From Bog-473 sp963753115 (GTDB lineage Bacteria; Actinomycetota; Acidimicrobiia; Acidimicrobiales; RAAP-2), in contig CAVWBB010000010.1 of the NCBI GenBank assembly GCA_963753115.1, positions 36,626 through 100,625 of the forward strand: a stretch of 64,000 nucleotides of DNA, in the 5' to 3' direction. The first letter of the stretch is position 1, and every line of letters begins with the position of its first letter. Shown piece after piece: positions 36,086 to 45,548 of this stretch. Made by a program: the position numbers and the translations under genes. The notes beneath the pieces are model-generated. The model was not told the origin of the DNA and ran no database searches. It was given only the letters and a program-made list of their open reading frames with translations.

Positions 36086-37474
36086 TCAGCTGGCCTGGCT
36101 CACCGAGCTCATGTTGTAGTCGGGGATGCGCAGCGGGGGCATGATCGTCCGGTTCAGGTACTCGCCGAACTCGCGTCCGAGCGAGCGGACCGGGGTGCCG
36201 ACCTCCGTCGCCCGGGTCAACAGGTCGACCGGGCTCTCGTTGAAGCGGAAGTTGTTGGCCGCGCCGATCACGACGCCGTTCTCAATCACGTACACGCCGT
36301 CGCGGGTCAAGCCCGTGGTGAGCAGCGTGGCCGGGTCGACCTCCCTGATGTACCAGAGGCAGGTGAGGAGGAGGCCGCGCTCGGTGCGCGCCACCATCTC
36401 GTCGACCGACCCCCCGTCGCGGTCGCCGCAGCGCAGCACCAGGTTGTCGATGTAGGGCGCCATCTCGACGCCGGACCTCGCCGCGCCGGCCCGGTGATAG
36501 CGCAGCCGGGCCAGCACGCCCTCGTGCAGCCACTCGGTGCGCGCGCTGGGCAGGCCGTTGTCGAAGACGGAGACCTCGGAGCCGCTCGCCTCGGTGGCCA
36601 CGAACGGGGTGCACTCAATGCCCTGCTCGAACGGGTCGCTGGAGAGCGAAAAGGGCAGGGTCGTGATCGTCTCGCCGACCCGCGTGCCGCCGCCTTCCCT
36701 GGAGAAGACGGTGCGGCCGTCTTCTGCGTCTTGGCCGCCCAGAGCGTCGAAGGCCAACATCGCCATCATGTCGCTCACCGCCGAGGGCGGCATGATCACC
36801 TCGTAGCGACCGGCCTCGAGCAGGATGTGCGTCGTCGCCCAGTCGAGCCGGCGCCAGATCTCCTGCTCCATGCGCTCGAGTGAGGGCGAGATCGTCGGCT
36901 CGCCGACCCAGGCCGAGCCGGTCCCGTCAGCGGTCCGCCCGACCAGGCTCATCGCCGAGGTGGGCTGGGCGTGGGAGAGCCGGAGGCCGGTGGAGCTGCC
37001 GAGATACAAGGTGGCCACGTCCTGCTCCGCGAACCCGGCCAGTACGGCGTCGCGGTCCCGGGCGCGGCCGAACGCACCGGACAGCGCCGACAGGATGCCC
37101 TCCAGTGCGCCGGAGTCCGTCTCGTCGGGGTCGAGCCCGAAGTCGCGTGCGGGGCGGGCCTGCGCAGGCTCGACCAGGGCAAAGGCATCTGCCGCCGGGG
37201 GAGCGTCCCGCGCGTCAGCCAGCGCCGCCGCGGCCATGTCGGCCACGCCGTCGGCGCCGACCTCCCCGGACCGCCGGGCCGAGCCGACCGACCCGCCGGA
37301 CAACGCGATCACGCTGACCGAGCGCCCGCGCTGGACCCCGTTCGTCGTGGTGGTGTTCAACGCGAAGCGGACGTCGACGTGGCTGCTCTCCTCGACCAGC
37401 ACCATGCACCCGTCCGCGCCGAGCGCGTCTGCCGACGCGATGCCGCGTTCCACGAGCTCCTGTGCCGGGATCAC
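36086..37474 (-). CDS. tldE: TldE/PmbA-type metalloprotease subunit
   Basis: This 462-residue protein is the TldE-like partner. It has the family blocks RVGETITTLPFSLSSDPFEQ, FVATEASGSEVSVFDNGLPS and RDGVYVIENGVVIGAANNFR, and lacks the HExxxH zinc motif. TldD and TldE form a heterodimeric protease that degrades unfolded peptides and matures some RiPPs. The GTG start lies one base past the TldD stop, so the pair is coupled. The frame stays open about 67 codons further upstream, but that part is antisense to TldD. Confidence 0.88.
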   Translation of the reverse strand: MIPAQELVERGIASADALGADGCMVLVEESSHVDVRFALNTTTTNGVQRGRSVSVIALSGGSVGSARRSGEVGADGVADMAAAALADARDAPPAADAFALVEPAQARPARDFGLDPDETDSGALEGILSALSGAFGRARDRDAVLAGFAEQDVATLYLGSSTGLRLSHAQPTSAMSLVGRTADGTGSAWVGEPTISPSLERMEQEIWRRLDWATTHILLEAGRYEVIMPPSAVSDMMAMLAFDALGGQDAEDGRTVFSREGGGTRVGETITTLPFSLSSDPFEQGIECTPFVATEASGSEVSVFDNGLPSARTEWLHEGVLARLRYHRAGAARSGVEMAPYIDNLVLRCGDRDGGSVDEMVARTERGLLLTCLWYIREVDPATLLTTGLTRDGVYVIENGVVIGAANNFRFNESPVDLLTRATEVGTPVRSLGREFGEYLNRTIMPPLRIPDYNMSSVSQAS

Positions 37475-37475
37475 C

Positions 37476-38969
37476 TCAGCGCCCCGACTCTTCGCGCGTG
37501 TTGAGCACCCGCACCCCACGCACGAGGACGGATGGGCAGCCGTGCGACACCGGCGCCACCTGTCCGGGTTGACCCTTGCCACAATTGAAGGCGCCCCCGA
37601 GCACCCACGTGGACGCGCCGCCCACGGCCTCCATGGCACCCCAGAAGTCGGTCGTGGTGGCTTGATACGCGACATCCTTCAGCTGCCCCGCCAGCTTCCC
37701 GCCCTCAATGCGGTAGAAGCGTTGGCCGGTGAACTGGAAGTTGTAACGCTGCATGTCGATGGACCAACTCTTGTCGCCCACGATGTACACGCCGCGGTCG
37801 ACGCCGGCGATCAGGTCCTCGGTGCGCGGGCCGTCTTCACCCGAATGCGCCAGCGACACGTTGGCCATGCGCTGAATCGGGACGTGCATCGGCGAGTCTG
37901 CGAAGGCACACCCGTTGGAGCGCTCGAACCCCATGGCGGCGGCGATGGAGCGGTCGAGCTGGTAGCCGACCAGCGTGCCGTCGCGTACGAGGTCGAACGA
38001 CTGGGCCTCGACGCCCTCCCCGTCGATGCCGACGGTGGCCAGACCGTGCTCCACGGTGCGATCCCCGGTGACGTGCATCACGGGGGAGCCGTAGGCGAGC
38101 GTGCCGAGTTTGTCGAAGGTGGCGAACGACGTGCCGGCGTAGGCGGCCTCGTACCCGACGGCCCGGTCGAGCTCGGTGGCGTGCCCGATCGACTCGTGGA
38201 TGGTGAGCCAGAGGTTCGAGGGGTCGACGACGAGGTCGTACGTCCCGGACTCGACGGAGGGTGCGCGGAGCTTCTCGGCCAACAGCTCCGGGAGCTGCGC
38301 CAGCTCCTCGTCCCAGTGCCACCCGCCGCCGGAGGGCCGGCCGGTGAGGAATTCCCAGCCCCGGCCGACGGGCGGCGCCAGCGTGCGCATGGTCTCGAAG
38401 CCGTTGTCCGACAGGGCCAACGCCTCGAGCTGAGCCTGGAGGCGCACGCGGTGTTGGGTGGCCCGCGTCCCGTTGAGATCCGCCAGGTACGTCTGCTCCG
38501 ACACGGCGAGCAACGACGCCGAGGTGTGCGAGACGGCGGCGTGCTCGGCGAGACGGCGGCTCCAGTCGCTCAGCAGCGCCACCTTGTCGGCGAGCGGGAC
38601 CGTGGACGGGTCGACCTCGAATGCGCTCGACCACGTGACGTCGCCGTGGGACGGCTCGGGCGCCAGCTCGACGCGGCCGCCACCGGCCCGGCTGGTGACC
38701 TTCGCCATGTCCCGGGCCTGGCGCACCAGGTTGGCCGCCTCCTCCGGCCGCACGTCGACGGTGGCGGCGAAGCCGACCGCGCCATCGACCACGACGCGCA
38801 CGCCCATGCCGAAGTTCGTGTCGTCGGCCGTCGTCTCCGGATGGGCGTCATGGAGGCGGACCGTCTGGCTGCGGATCCGTTCGACCCGCAACTCGGCGGC
38901 CTGGCAGCCGACGGCGGCATCGAGGGCCGCGTCGGCCAGCGTGGCGAGCTCGTCGGCGGCGAGCGGCAT
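37476..38969 (-). CDS. tldD: TldD-type zinc metalloprotease
   Basis: This 497-residue catalytic subunit carries the HExxxH motif in WLTIHESIGHATELDRAVGY and the later zinc cysteine region GAFNCGKGQPGQVAPVSHGC. Start ATG overlaps the stop of the upstream Gfo/Idh gene by one base (TGATG); the longer open frame upstream is antisense to that gene. No RiPP precursor is evident nearby, so general proteolysis is the safest role. Confidence 0.92.
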   Translation of the reverse strand: MPLAADELATLADAALDAAVGCQAAELRVERIRSQTVRLHDAHPETTADDTNFGMGVRVVVDGAVGFAATVDVRPEEAANLVRQARDMAKVTSRAGGGRVELAPEPSHGDVTWSSAFEVDPSTVPLADKVALLSDWSRRLAEHAAVSHTSASLLAVSEQTYLADLNGTRATQHRVRLQAQLEALALSDNGFETMRTLAPPVGRGWEFLTGRPSGGGWHWDEELAQLPELLAEKLRAPSVESGTYDLVVDPSNLWLTIHESIGHATELDRAVGYEAAYAGTSFATFDKLGTLAYGSPVMHVTGDRTVEHGLATVGIDGEGVEAQSFDLVRDGTLVGYQLDRSIAAAMGFERSNGCAFADSPMHVPIQRMANVSLAHSGEDGPRTEDLIAGVDRGVYIVGDKSWSIDMQRYNFQFTGQRFYRIEGGKLAGQLKDVAYQATTTDFWGAMEAVGGASTWVLGGAFNCGKGQPGQVAPVSHGCPSVLVRGVRVLNTREESGR

Positions 38970-39958
38970 CAGCCGACCGGAGTGGGCTGGCGCACGGAAA
39001 GCCCGGCAGCGGTGTAGATGGCGTCGATGAGCTCCATCGTACGGATCGCGTCCGACGCCGTGGTCGGGAAGGACGCGCCTTCCTCCGCGGCGGCGACGAA
39101 CGCCTCGAGCTGGAAGTCGTAACTGGCCTTGCGGCTGAAACGCTCCTTGCGGGTGCCGAGGGACGTGGTCACCTTCATGCGGTGGCCGTGCTGGGGGCTG
39201 AATGGATTGAACACGGAGATCTTGCCGTTGTCGCCGGTGATCTCCGCGTGCAGGCGCAGGACCGAGGACGAGAACATGGAGCAACCGATGTGGGCGCTCC
39301 CGCCGTCCGGGAGTGAGAAGTGCGCGTCCATGGCGCGGTCGACGCCGGGGGACGAGAGCTTCGCCTCGGCTTTGATCACCCGGGGTCCGGGGACCAGCAG
39401 GCGGAGCAGGCTGACCGGGTAGCAGCCCATGTCCATGGTGGCGCCGCCGGCCAGGGCCAGCTGGTAGCGGATGTCACCCTTCTTCCACAGCGGGGCCGAG
39501 AAGGCGACGTCGACCTTGGAGATGTTGCCCAGCTCGCCCGAGCGGACGATCTCCACGAGGCGCTTGGTGAGGGGGTGGTACTGGTAGTGGAACGCCTCCA
39601 TGACGACCAAACCTGGATTGCCGTTGACCACCTCGGCCACGGTGCGGGCCTCGTCGGCGTTCGCGGTGAAGGGCTTCTCGCACAGGACGTGCTTGCCGGC
39701 CCGCAGGGCCGCGATGGTCCAGTACCCGTGCAGCCCGTTCGGGAGCGGGTTGTAGACGGCGTCGATCTCGGGGTCCTCCACGAGCTCGGCGTAGCTGCCG
39801 AGGACACGGGGAATTCCCTGCTTACGGGCGAATTCCGTGGCCCGCTCGCGGTCGCGGGCCGCCACGGCGACGATCGCGGCACCCCCGCACCTCCGGGCCG
39901 GCTTGATCAGGGCGGAAGGGGCGATCCGGGCTGCCCCCAGGATCCCGATTCTCAGCAC
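38969..39958 (-). CDS. Gfo/Idh/MocA family oxidoreductase
   Basis: This 329-residue dehydrogenase has the Rossmann motif GILGAARIAPSALIKPAR (5-22) and the diagnostic EKP (HVLCEKPFTANADEA), plus VMEAFHYQYHPLTKRLVEIV of the C-terminal alpha/beta domain. It resembles trans-1,2-dihydrobenzene-1,2-diol/inositol-type dehydrogenases. It heads a minus-strand operon with TldD and TldE. Confidence 0.9.
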   Translation of the reverse strand: MLRIGILGAARIAPSALIKPARRCGGAAIVAVAARDRERATEFARKQGIPRVLGSYAELVEDPEIDAVYNPLPNGLHGYWTIAALRAGKHVLCEKPFTANADEARTVAEVVNGNPGLVVMEAFHYQYHPLTKRLVEIVRSGELGNISKVDVAFSAPLWKKGDIRYQLALAGGATMDMGCYPVSLLRLLVPGPRVIKAEAKLSSPGVDRAMDAHFSLPDGGSAHIGCSMFSSSVLRLHAEITGDNGKISVFNPFSPQHGHRMKVTTSLGTRKERFSRKASYDFQLEAFVAAAEEGASFPTTASDAIRTMELIDAIYTAAGLSVRQPTPVG

Positions 39959-40080
39959 GCGGCGGTCATCCCTGAGAGCCGGACCGGTTCGAGAAGGGGC
40001 AGTGAGATGCGACCCCCGTGGACGTTCTCCGAGTATGGGACGGAGGGGTCGCCGCCGGGGACGGTGGGGCCAGACGCTGC

Positions 40081-42349
40081 ATGAGCACGGACGCTAACGC
40101 ACCGGGAGCACGCCCGACGCTGGGTCACATCCGCGGGCTCGACGGCATCCGCGCCCTGTCGGTGCTGTCGATCATCGCGTTCCACACCGGCCTCAACTCG
40201 GTGCCGGGAGGCTTCTACGGCGTCGACTCGTTCTTCGTCCTGTCCGGCTTCCTGATCACGTCATTGCTCGTCAGGGAATGGAGCGGCACGGGGACGATCA
40301 AGCTGCGCCGCTTCTGGGCCGGCCGCGCCCGCCGCCTGCTGCCCGCGCTGTTCCTTCTCGTCGCCGTGATCGGCATCGTGCTGGCGGTCGTGCCCACGGT
40401 CCTCGCCACCTCGCACGTCCTCGGTGATGCGCTGTCGACGATCTTCTACGTGTCCAACTGGTACTCCATCCACGGCGGCGTGACCTACTTCGCGCTCTCG
40501 ACCCAGCCGTCGCCGCTCCTCCACACCTGGTCACTGGCGATCGAAGAGCAGTTCTATCTCGTGTGGCCCTTGGTGGTGTTGGCCGTGCTCAAGCTCGGTA
40601 TCCCGTCACAGTCCCGCTGGGCGCGGCGCCGCGCCGAGCGCGGGGCCGATCGGCGCGCCATCGACGTGTTGGGCGGAGGGCACCTGCTCCTCGTCGGGCC
40701 GTCGCGATCGCACGACGACCCCGCGTGGACCCGCCGTCGGCGCCTGCACGTCCTCTTCGCTGTCGCCTGCCTCGGCTCCCTCGCCTCCGCCCTCCTCATG
40801 GTGCTGCTGGCGCCCAACGGGTACACGACCCGCGCCTACTACGGCACTGACACCCGGGCCCAGGCCCTGCTCGTCGGCGCGGCCATCGCCATCGGGCTCA
40901 CGCTCTGGCGCGAGGGGAGCGGGCGACGCTGGTTCACGCGGGTGGCGTCGGTGCTCGCCCTGTGTGGTGTGGCGGGCACGGCCGCGCTCTGGGCGACGAC
41001 GTCGGAGACGTCCACGTTCGCGTTCAGCGGTGGGTTCCTGCTGGCCAGCCTGGCGGCGGGCGCCGTCGTGCTCGGCTGCGCGGTGGCACCGCGCTCCCTG
41101 GTCGTCCGCCTCCTGGAGCTGCCACCCCTGCCGCAGTGGGGCCGCATCTCCTACGGCGTCTACCTCTGGTACTGGCCGGTCCTCCTGGTGATGACGGGGC
41201 AACGGCTGCACTGGGGCGTCTACCCGCTGTTCCTGGCCCGCGTCGGCGTCACGGTGGCCATCGCCGCCATCAGTTACGACCTGGTCGAGATGCCGATCCG
41301 CCGCGGCGCGCTCAAACGCTGGCGGTCCTGGGTGGCGGCACCGATCGGCGCGGCGGCTGCCATCGAGCGCGGTGTTCGTCAGCACGTTGATGCCCGTCGG
41401 GGCGGCCGAGCTGCAGGGCTCGCAGCTCGCGGTGAGCGCCCCGACGTCCACGACCTCGACGGTGGCCGTGGCCTCGGCGGCCGGCGCGGCCGCGCCCACC
41501 ACGACGACGGTGCCGTCGTACCTCTCGTCCGCGGCGCCGGCGACCACCTCAACCAAGCCGGTCAAGGTCCTGCTGGTCGGTGACTCAGTCGCCGGCACGC
41601 TCGGTGTGGGCCTGGCCCAGGAGGCAAAGCAGGACAACGTGCAGATCGCCAACGTGGGGACGCCGGGTTGCTCCCTGTCGATGCAGACGCAGATCAAGGT
41701 CCTCTTCTATTCGGTGGCCCCGGACGCGCCGTGCGACGTCGACAAGAACCCCGACTCGCTCCTCGACACCTGGCGCAAGTGGGTGGACGCCTACAATCCG
41801 GACGTCGTCGTCTACCTGGCGCGCGGCGAGACCTTCGACCAGGAGGTCGCGGGGCGGTGGCAGCACATCGGCCAGCCCGCCTTCGACGCCTACCTGGTCA
41901 ACCGCTACCGCCAGGCCGTCTCTGTGCTCGGCTCGAAAGGGGCCAGCGTGGTCTTGCTCACCACGCCTTTCTACGACAGCGGTGCCTCGCCCGCCGGCAC
42001 GCCGTGGCCCGAGGACGATCCGGCGAGGGTCGCGGTCGACAACCAGACCATGCGGGAGATCGCTTCCGCCGCCCCGGCCGGGGCCGGCGGAGGTCGGGTC
42101 TACGTGTTCGACCTGAACGCCGTGGTCTCGCCGGACCACGCCTTCTCGCCGACCGTCGGCAACGTCAACGTGCGCTGCGCGGACGGCGTGCACTTCACGC
42201 AATCGGGCGGGATCTACGTCGGATTGCGGCTGGCGCCGGAGCTGGCGGCACTGGGCCAGTCCCACGCCACGGCGTCGCCGGGTGGCGGGTGGCCCGGCCC
42301 TCTGCCACCATCGACCCCGTCATGGTTCACGACCCTGCCCTGCCAGTAG
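40081..42349 (+). CDS. membrane O-acyltransferase with C-terminal SGNH domain (OafA-like), frame-broken
   Basis: The acyltransferase-3 domain has about ten TM helices: HIRGLDGIRALSVLSIIAFH, GFYGVDSFFVLSGFLIT, LLHTWSLAIEEQFYLVWPL and RISYGVYLWYWPVLLV. After AAPIGAAAAI a surplus base near 41363-41368 shifts the frame into a periplasmic SGNH domain: KVLLVGDSVAGTLGVGL (Ser nucleophile) and DGVHFTQSGG (Asp/His). Such fusions O-acetylate polysaccharides or peptidoglycan, the first half exporting acetyl and the second transferring it. Start ATG leads MSTDANAPGARP. Confidence 0.87.
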
Positions 42350-42942
42350 TCCGGCGTGCCACCGAGCACGACATCACCGCCATGGCGGCGCAACTGGCGC
42401 GGACGTTCTCCGACGATCCGGTCATGTGCCACATCTTTCGCAACGACGCCCGCCGGGAGGCCGGTCTGCGCGCCTACTTCAGGACCCAGATGCGATCCGA
42501 CTACATGCCGTTCGGGGGCTGCTACACGACCGAGGGCTATACCGGCTCGGCCGTGTGGGCACCCGCAGGCAAGCCGTTCCGCACAGGGCTCGCCGGGCTC
42601 CTGACCATGCTGCCCGTGCTGCCCTTCGTCGCCGCCAACGTGCGAACCACGCTGCGACTCTTGACCCTCATCGAGGCGAAACATCCCCACGAGCCCCACT
42701 GGTACCTGGCCACCCTGGGCACCGCCGTCGGGCAGCAGGGCAAGGGCGTGGGCGGTGCATTGCTGCGCCCGGTCCTCGAGCACTGCGACGCGGAGGGCCT
42801 GCCCTGCTATCTCGAGTCGTCCAAGGAACGGAATCTGCCGTTCTACCGGCGCCACGGGTTCGAGGTCGTCGAGGAGGTGCCGCTGCCGGACGGCGGTCCG
42901 TCCATCTGGACCATGTGGCGGGAGCCCCGACCAACGGCCTGA
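42322..42942 (+). CDS. GNAT family N-acetyltransferase
   Basis: The GNAT acetyl-CoA site is GTAVGQQGKGVGGALLRPVL (Q/RxxGxG/A), followed by PCYLESSKERNLPFYRRHGF typical of the EntA-type acetyltransferases. The N-terminal VVRRATEHDITAMAAQLART is the usual first strand and helix. It starts 28 nt inside the acyltransferase-SGNH gene on the same strand, in a different frame. Substrate unknown. Confidence 0.9.
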   Translation: MVHDPALPVVRRATEHDITAMAAQLARTFSDDPVMCHIFRNDARREAGLRAYFRTQMRSDYMPFGGCYTTEGYTGSAVWAPAGKPFRTGLAGLLTMLPVLPFVAANVRTTLRLLTLIEAKHPHEPHWYLATLGTAVGQQGKGVGGALLRPVLEHCDAEGLPCYLESSKERNLPFYRRHGFEVVEEVPLPDGGPSIWTMWREPRPTA

Positions 42943-42989
42943 CGGTGGCTGGCGCTGTTGCGAACCCGGACCGGGCACCGGGGCAGGCC

Positions 42990-43898
42990 TCAGGTGGGGT
43001 GGATGCCCTCGGGCATGGAGAGGGTGTCGTTGACGACCACGCCGAGAACGTCGATGACCGCCCGTGCCGGGGCCGAGGGCAGGCCCCGACGCCGCTGGGC
43101 CACGCCGACCCGGCGGCGGGGGAGCCCCGTGACCGGCAGCACGGAGAAGCGCCCGCGCAGGTGGCCCGGCACGGCCGTGGCGGGGAGGATGGCCGGTCCG
43201 TAGCCGTCGAAGGCCAGCGACGCGATCAGGCGAACCCCGTCGAGCTCCATGGCCGGCCGCAGTGCCACGCGCGCAGGCCCGGTGGCGCCGTCGATCTCGG
43301 CCCGCAGGGCGGTGCCCGGCGCCGGCAGGAGCAGCTCCACCTCTGCCAGGCGCTCGATGGGGACCGAGGACTCCTCGCCGAGGAAGTGCCCCGCCGGCAG
43401 GACGGCAACCAGGTCCTCGTCGAAGAGCTGGGCCGCCATGATCTCGTCGCCGCTCAGGGGGAAGGTGACGACGGCCAGATCGAGCTGGCCCGAGGCGAGC
43501 TGCTGCTCCAGCTGGACGCTCGAACCCTCGGCGACGTTGAGGTGGATGTGGGGATGGCGCACGCGGAGCAGGTCGAAGAGCTGGGGCACCAGCCAGCGAC
43601 CCGTGGTGCCGATCATGCCGAGGCGGACCGTCCCGATGACCTCCTGGCGCAGGGCCGTCACGTCCGAGACCATCGCCTCGAGCTCGTTCATGACCTGGCG
43701 GGCCCGGGCCACCACGACCTCGCCCTCCTCGGTCAGGCGCCCCGAGGCCCGGTCGACGAGCTGCACGTCGAGCTCCCGCTCCAGGCGGGCCACGTGCGCC
43801 GAGACGTTGGACTGCACGGTGCCGATGGACGTGGCGGCGGCCGAGAAGCTGCCGGTGTCCGCGATCCCCAAGAGCGCTTGCAGGTGTTTCAATTCCAT
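42990..43898 (-). CDS. LysR-family transcriptional regulator
   Basis: The N-terminal winged HTH (LKHLQALLGIADTGSFSAAA, TVQSNVSAHVARLERELDVQ) and the LysR substrate domain (GTVRLGMIGTTGRWLVPQLF onward) span 302 residues. It is divergent from the HAD-PlsC operon, and a perfect 6-3-6 palindrome 44 nt upstream of its start is a strong candidate LysR box. The effector cannot be inferred. Confidence 0.92.
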   Translation of the reverse strand: MELKHLQALLGIADTGSFSAAATSIGTVQSNVSAHVARLERELDVQLVDRASGRLTEEGEVVVARARQVMNELEAMVSDVTALRQEVIGTVRLGMIGTTGRWLVPQLFDLLRVRHPHIHLNVAEGSSVQLEQQLASGQLDLAVVTFPLSGDEIMAAQLFDEDLVAVLPAGHFLGEESSVPIERLAEVELLLPAPGTALRAEIDGATGPARVALRPAMELDGVRLIASLAFDGYGPAILPATAVPGHLRGRFSVLPVTGLPRRRVGVAQRRRGLPSAPARAVIDVLGVVVNDTLSMPEGIHPT

Positions 43899-43941
43899 TG
43901 ATCCGCCTCAGCTGGAAGTGCTTGCCAGAGTTAGGTTATCC

Positions 43942-43956
43942 ATCAGTATAACTGAT
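43942..43956. promoter_or_regulatory. candidate LysR box
   Basis: ATCAGTATAACTGAT is a 6-bp perfect inverted repeat with a 3-nt centre, within an AT-rich patch that stands out from the surrounding high-GC DNA. It fits the T-N11-A geometry and lies between the LysR gene and the divergent operon. Confidence 0.6.
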
Positions 43957-44060
43957 AGAAAGTATCTCCTAAAGCTGCTTGACTGATTGCCGAGTTCCCG
44001 CCAGAATAAATGTCAGACCGCAGGTAATCGGAAGCCCCCCCTCTGAACCTGATGAGTCTT

Positions 44061-44097
44061 GAGAAGGGATCGCCCTCCCCCCCGGCGATCCCTTCTC
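44061..44097. promoter_or_regulatory. 14-bp perfect hairpin in the divergent region
   Basis: The arms GAGAAGGGATCGCC and GGCGATCCCTTCTC flank a nine-base CTCCCCCCC loop, 75 nt before the HAD-PlsC start. It could be an attenuator, a terminator of an upstream small RNA, or a protein site. No U-tract follows. Confidence 0.55.
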
Positions 44098-44171
44098 CTA
44101 ATTCCGGCCCCATTTCGAAGGTCCTCACGAGCCCCTCGACCAGCGATCGAACTGCTTTAGGCTCCCTACCC

Positions 44172-45548
44172 GTGGCGAAGAGTGCCGTCTTCATCGACCT
44201 CGACCGCACGTTGCTGTCCCGAGCATCGGGCCAGGTTCTCAATCGTGCCCTCATGCAGGAGGGTGTCCTTCCGGAGGGCCGCTCGCTCCCCGGCGACAAG
44301 ATCCTCTATGCGGTCAACGACCGCCTGGGCGAGAACCTGTTCTCCATGGGCCTCGTGCGGGCCGCAGCACGGGTCGCCAAGGGCTGGAACCAGGAGCAGG
44401 TCCAGGCAGCGGGCCGGCGGGCGGTCGCCCAGCTGAGCGAGATCGTTGCCCCCTTTGCGCCCCAGCGTCTGGCGGCCTTCCGGGCCGAGGGCCACCGGCT
44501 GGTGCTCTCGACGACGACGCCCGCTGACATGATCGCCCCCTTCGCGGAGGCCATCGGCTTCGACGACCTGATCGCCACCGCCTACGAGACCAAGGACGGC
44601 CGCTACACGGGTCGCCTCTACGAAGGGTTCGTCTGGGGAACGGGCAAGCTGCGCGCCGTGCGGGAGTGGGCCGAGGAGCAGGCGATCGACCTGGCCGATT
44701 GCCACGCCTGCAGCGACAGCATCTTCGACGTGCCACTCCTCTCCAGCGTCGGGACGCCCCACGCGGTCAATCCCGACCCCTCCCTGACGATCGTGGCCAC
44801 GGCGCGGTGTTGGCCGGTCGAGCACTGGGATCGCCCCCCGGGCGTCCCCAGTGTCATCGGGCTCGAGCCCTATCACATGCTTCGCCCGTTCGTCCGCAAG
44901 TTGTCGTTTCCCTACGCGCGCTTCGACATCGCCGGCGTGGAGCACGTGCCGCGCCGCGGCCCTGTGCTCTTGGCTGCGAATCACCGGAGCTACTTCGACG
45001 TGGCGGCGCTGGCGCTCGTGGCGCGCGCCATCGGGCGCCCCGTGCGCTTCCTCGGCAAGAAGGAGATCTTCGACGCGCCGGTCGTGGGCACGATCGCCCG
45101 CGCCATCGGCGGCATCGCGGTCGACCGTGGCAGCGGCTCGGGACAGCCCCTGCGGGCGGCCGAGTCCGCCCTGAAGGCCGGCGAGGTGGTGGTGGTGCTG
45201 CCGCAAGGCACCATCCCGCGCGGGTACGACTTCTTCGACCCGGTGTTGCACGGCAAGACGGGGACGGCGCGGCTGGCGGCGGCGACGGGCGCCACGGTGG
45301 TGCCGGTCGGGCTGTGGGGGACCGAGAAGGTCTGGCCGCGCTCGGCGCGGGTGCCCGACTTCACGTTGGTGCGCCACCCTCCCACGGTGACGGTGCGCGT
45401 CGGGGTGCCAGTGCCGCTGTCGCTCACCGACGCCAAGACAGACACGTCCACCATCATGGAGGCCATCAGCGCGTTGCTGCCGCCCGAGGCAAGGGTGCGT
45501 CACGAACCGACTGCCGAGGAGCTGGCTCGCAGCAAGCCCCCTCAGTGA
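44172..45548 (+). CDS. HAD-IB phosphatase - PlsC acyltransferase fusion
   Basis: The N-terminal HAD-IB domain has VFIDLDRTLL (DxDxT) and ADCHACSDSIFDVPLLSSVG, as in SerB-like phosphatases. The C-terminal acyltransferase (about 240-440) has the NHRSYFD (HX4D) motif, KKEIFDAP and VVVLPQGTIPRG (EGT-equivalent). Such fusions resemble lysophosphatidic acid acyltransferases in which the phosphatase may act on the product. A GTG start is chosen at the first residue of VAKSAVFIDLD; 40 further upstream codons are weak. The MurT gene starts inside its stop. Confidence 0.9.
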   Translation: MAKSAVFIDLDRTLLSRASGQVLNRALMQEGVLPEGRSLPGDKILYAVNDRLGENLFSMGLVRAAARVAKGWNQEQVQAAGRRAVAQLSEIVAPFAPQRLAAFRAEGHRLVLSTTTPADMIAPFAEAIGFDDLIATAYETKDGRYTGRLYEGFVWGTGKLRAVREWAEEQAIDLADCHACSDSIFDVPLLSSVGTPHAVNPDPSLTIVATARCWPVEHWDRPPGVPSVIGLEPYHMLRPFVRKLSFPYARFDIAGVEHVPRRGPVLLAANHRSYFDVAALALVARAIGRPVRFLGKKEIFDAPVVGTIARAIGGIAVDRGSGSGQPLRAAESALKAGEVVVVLPQGTIPRGYDFFDPVLHGKTGTARLAAATGATVVPVGLWGTEKVWPRSARVPDFTLVRHPPTVTVRVGVPVPLSLTDAKTDTSTIMEAISALLPPEARVRHEPTAEELARSKPPQ

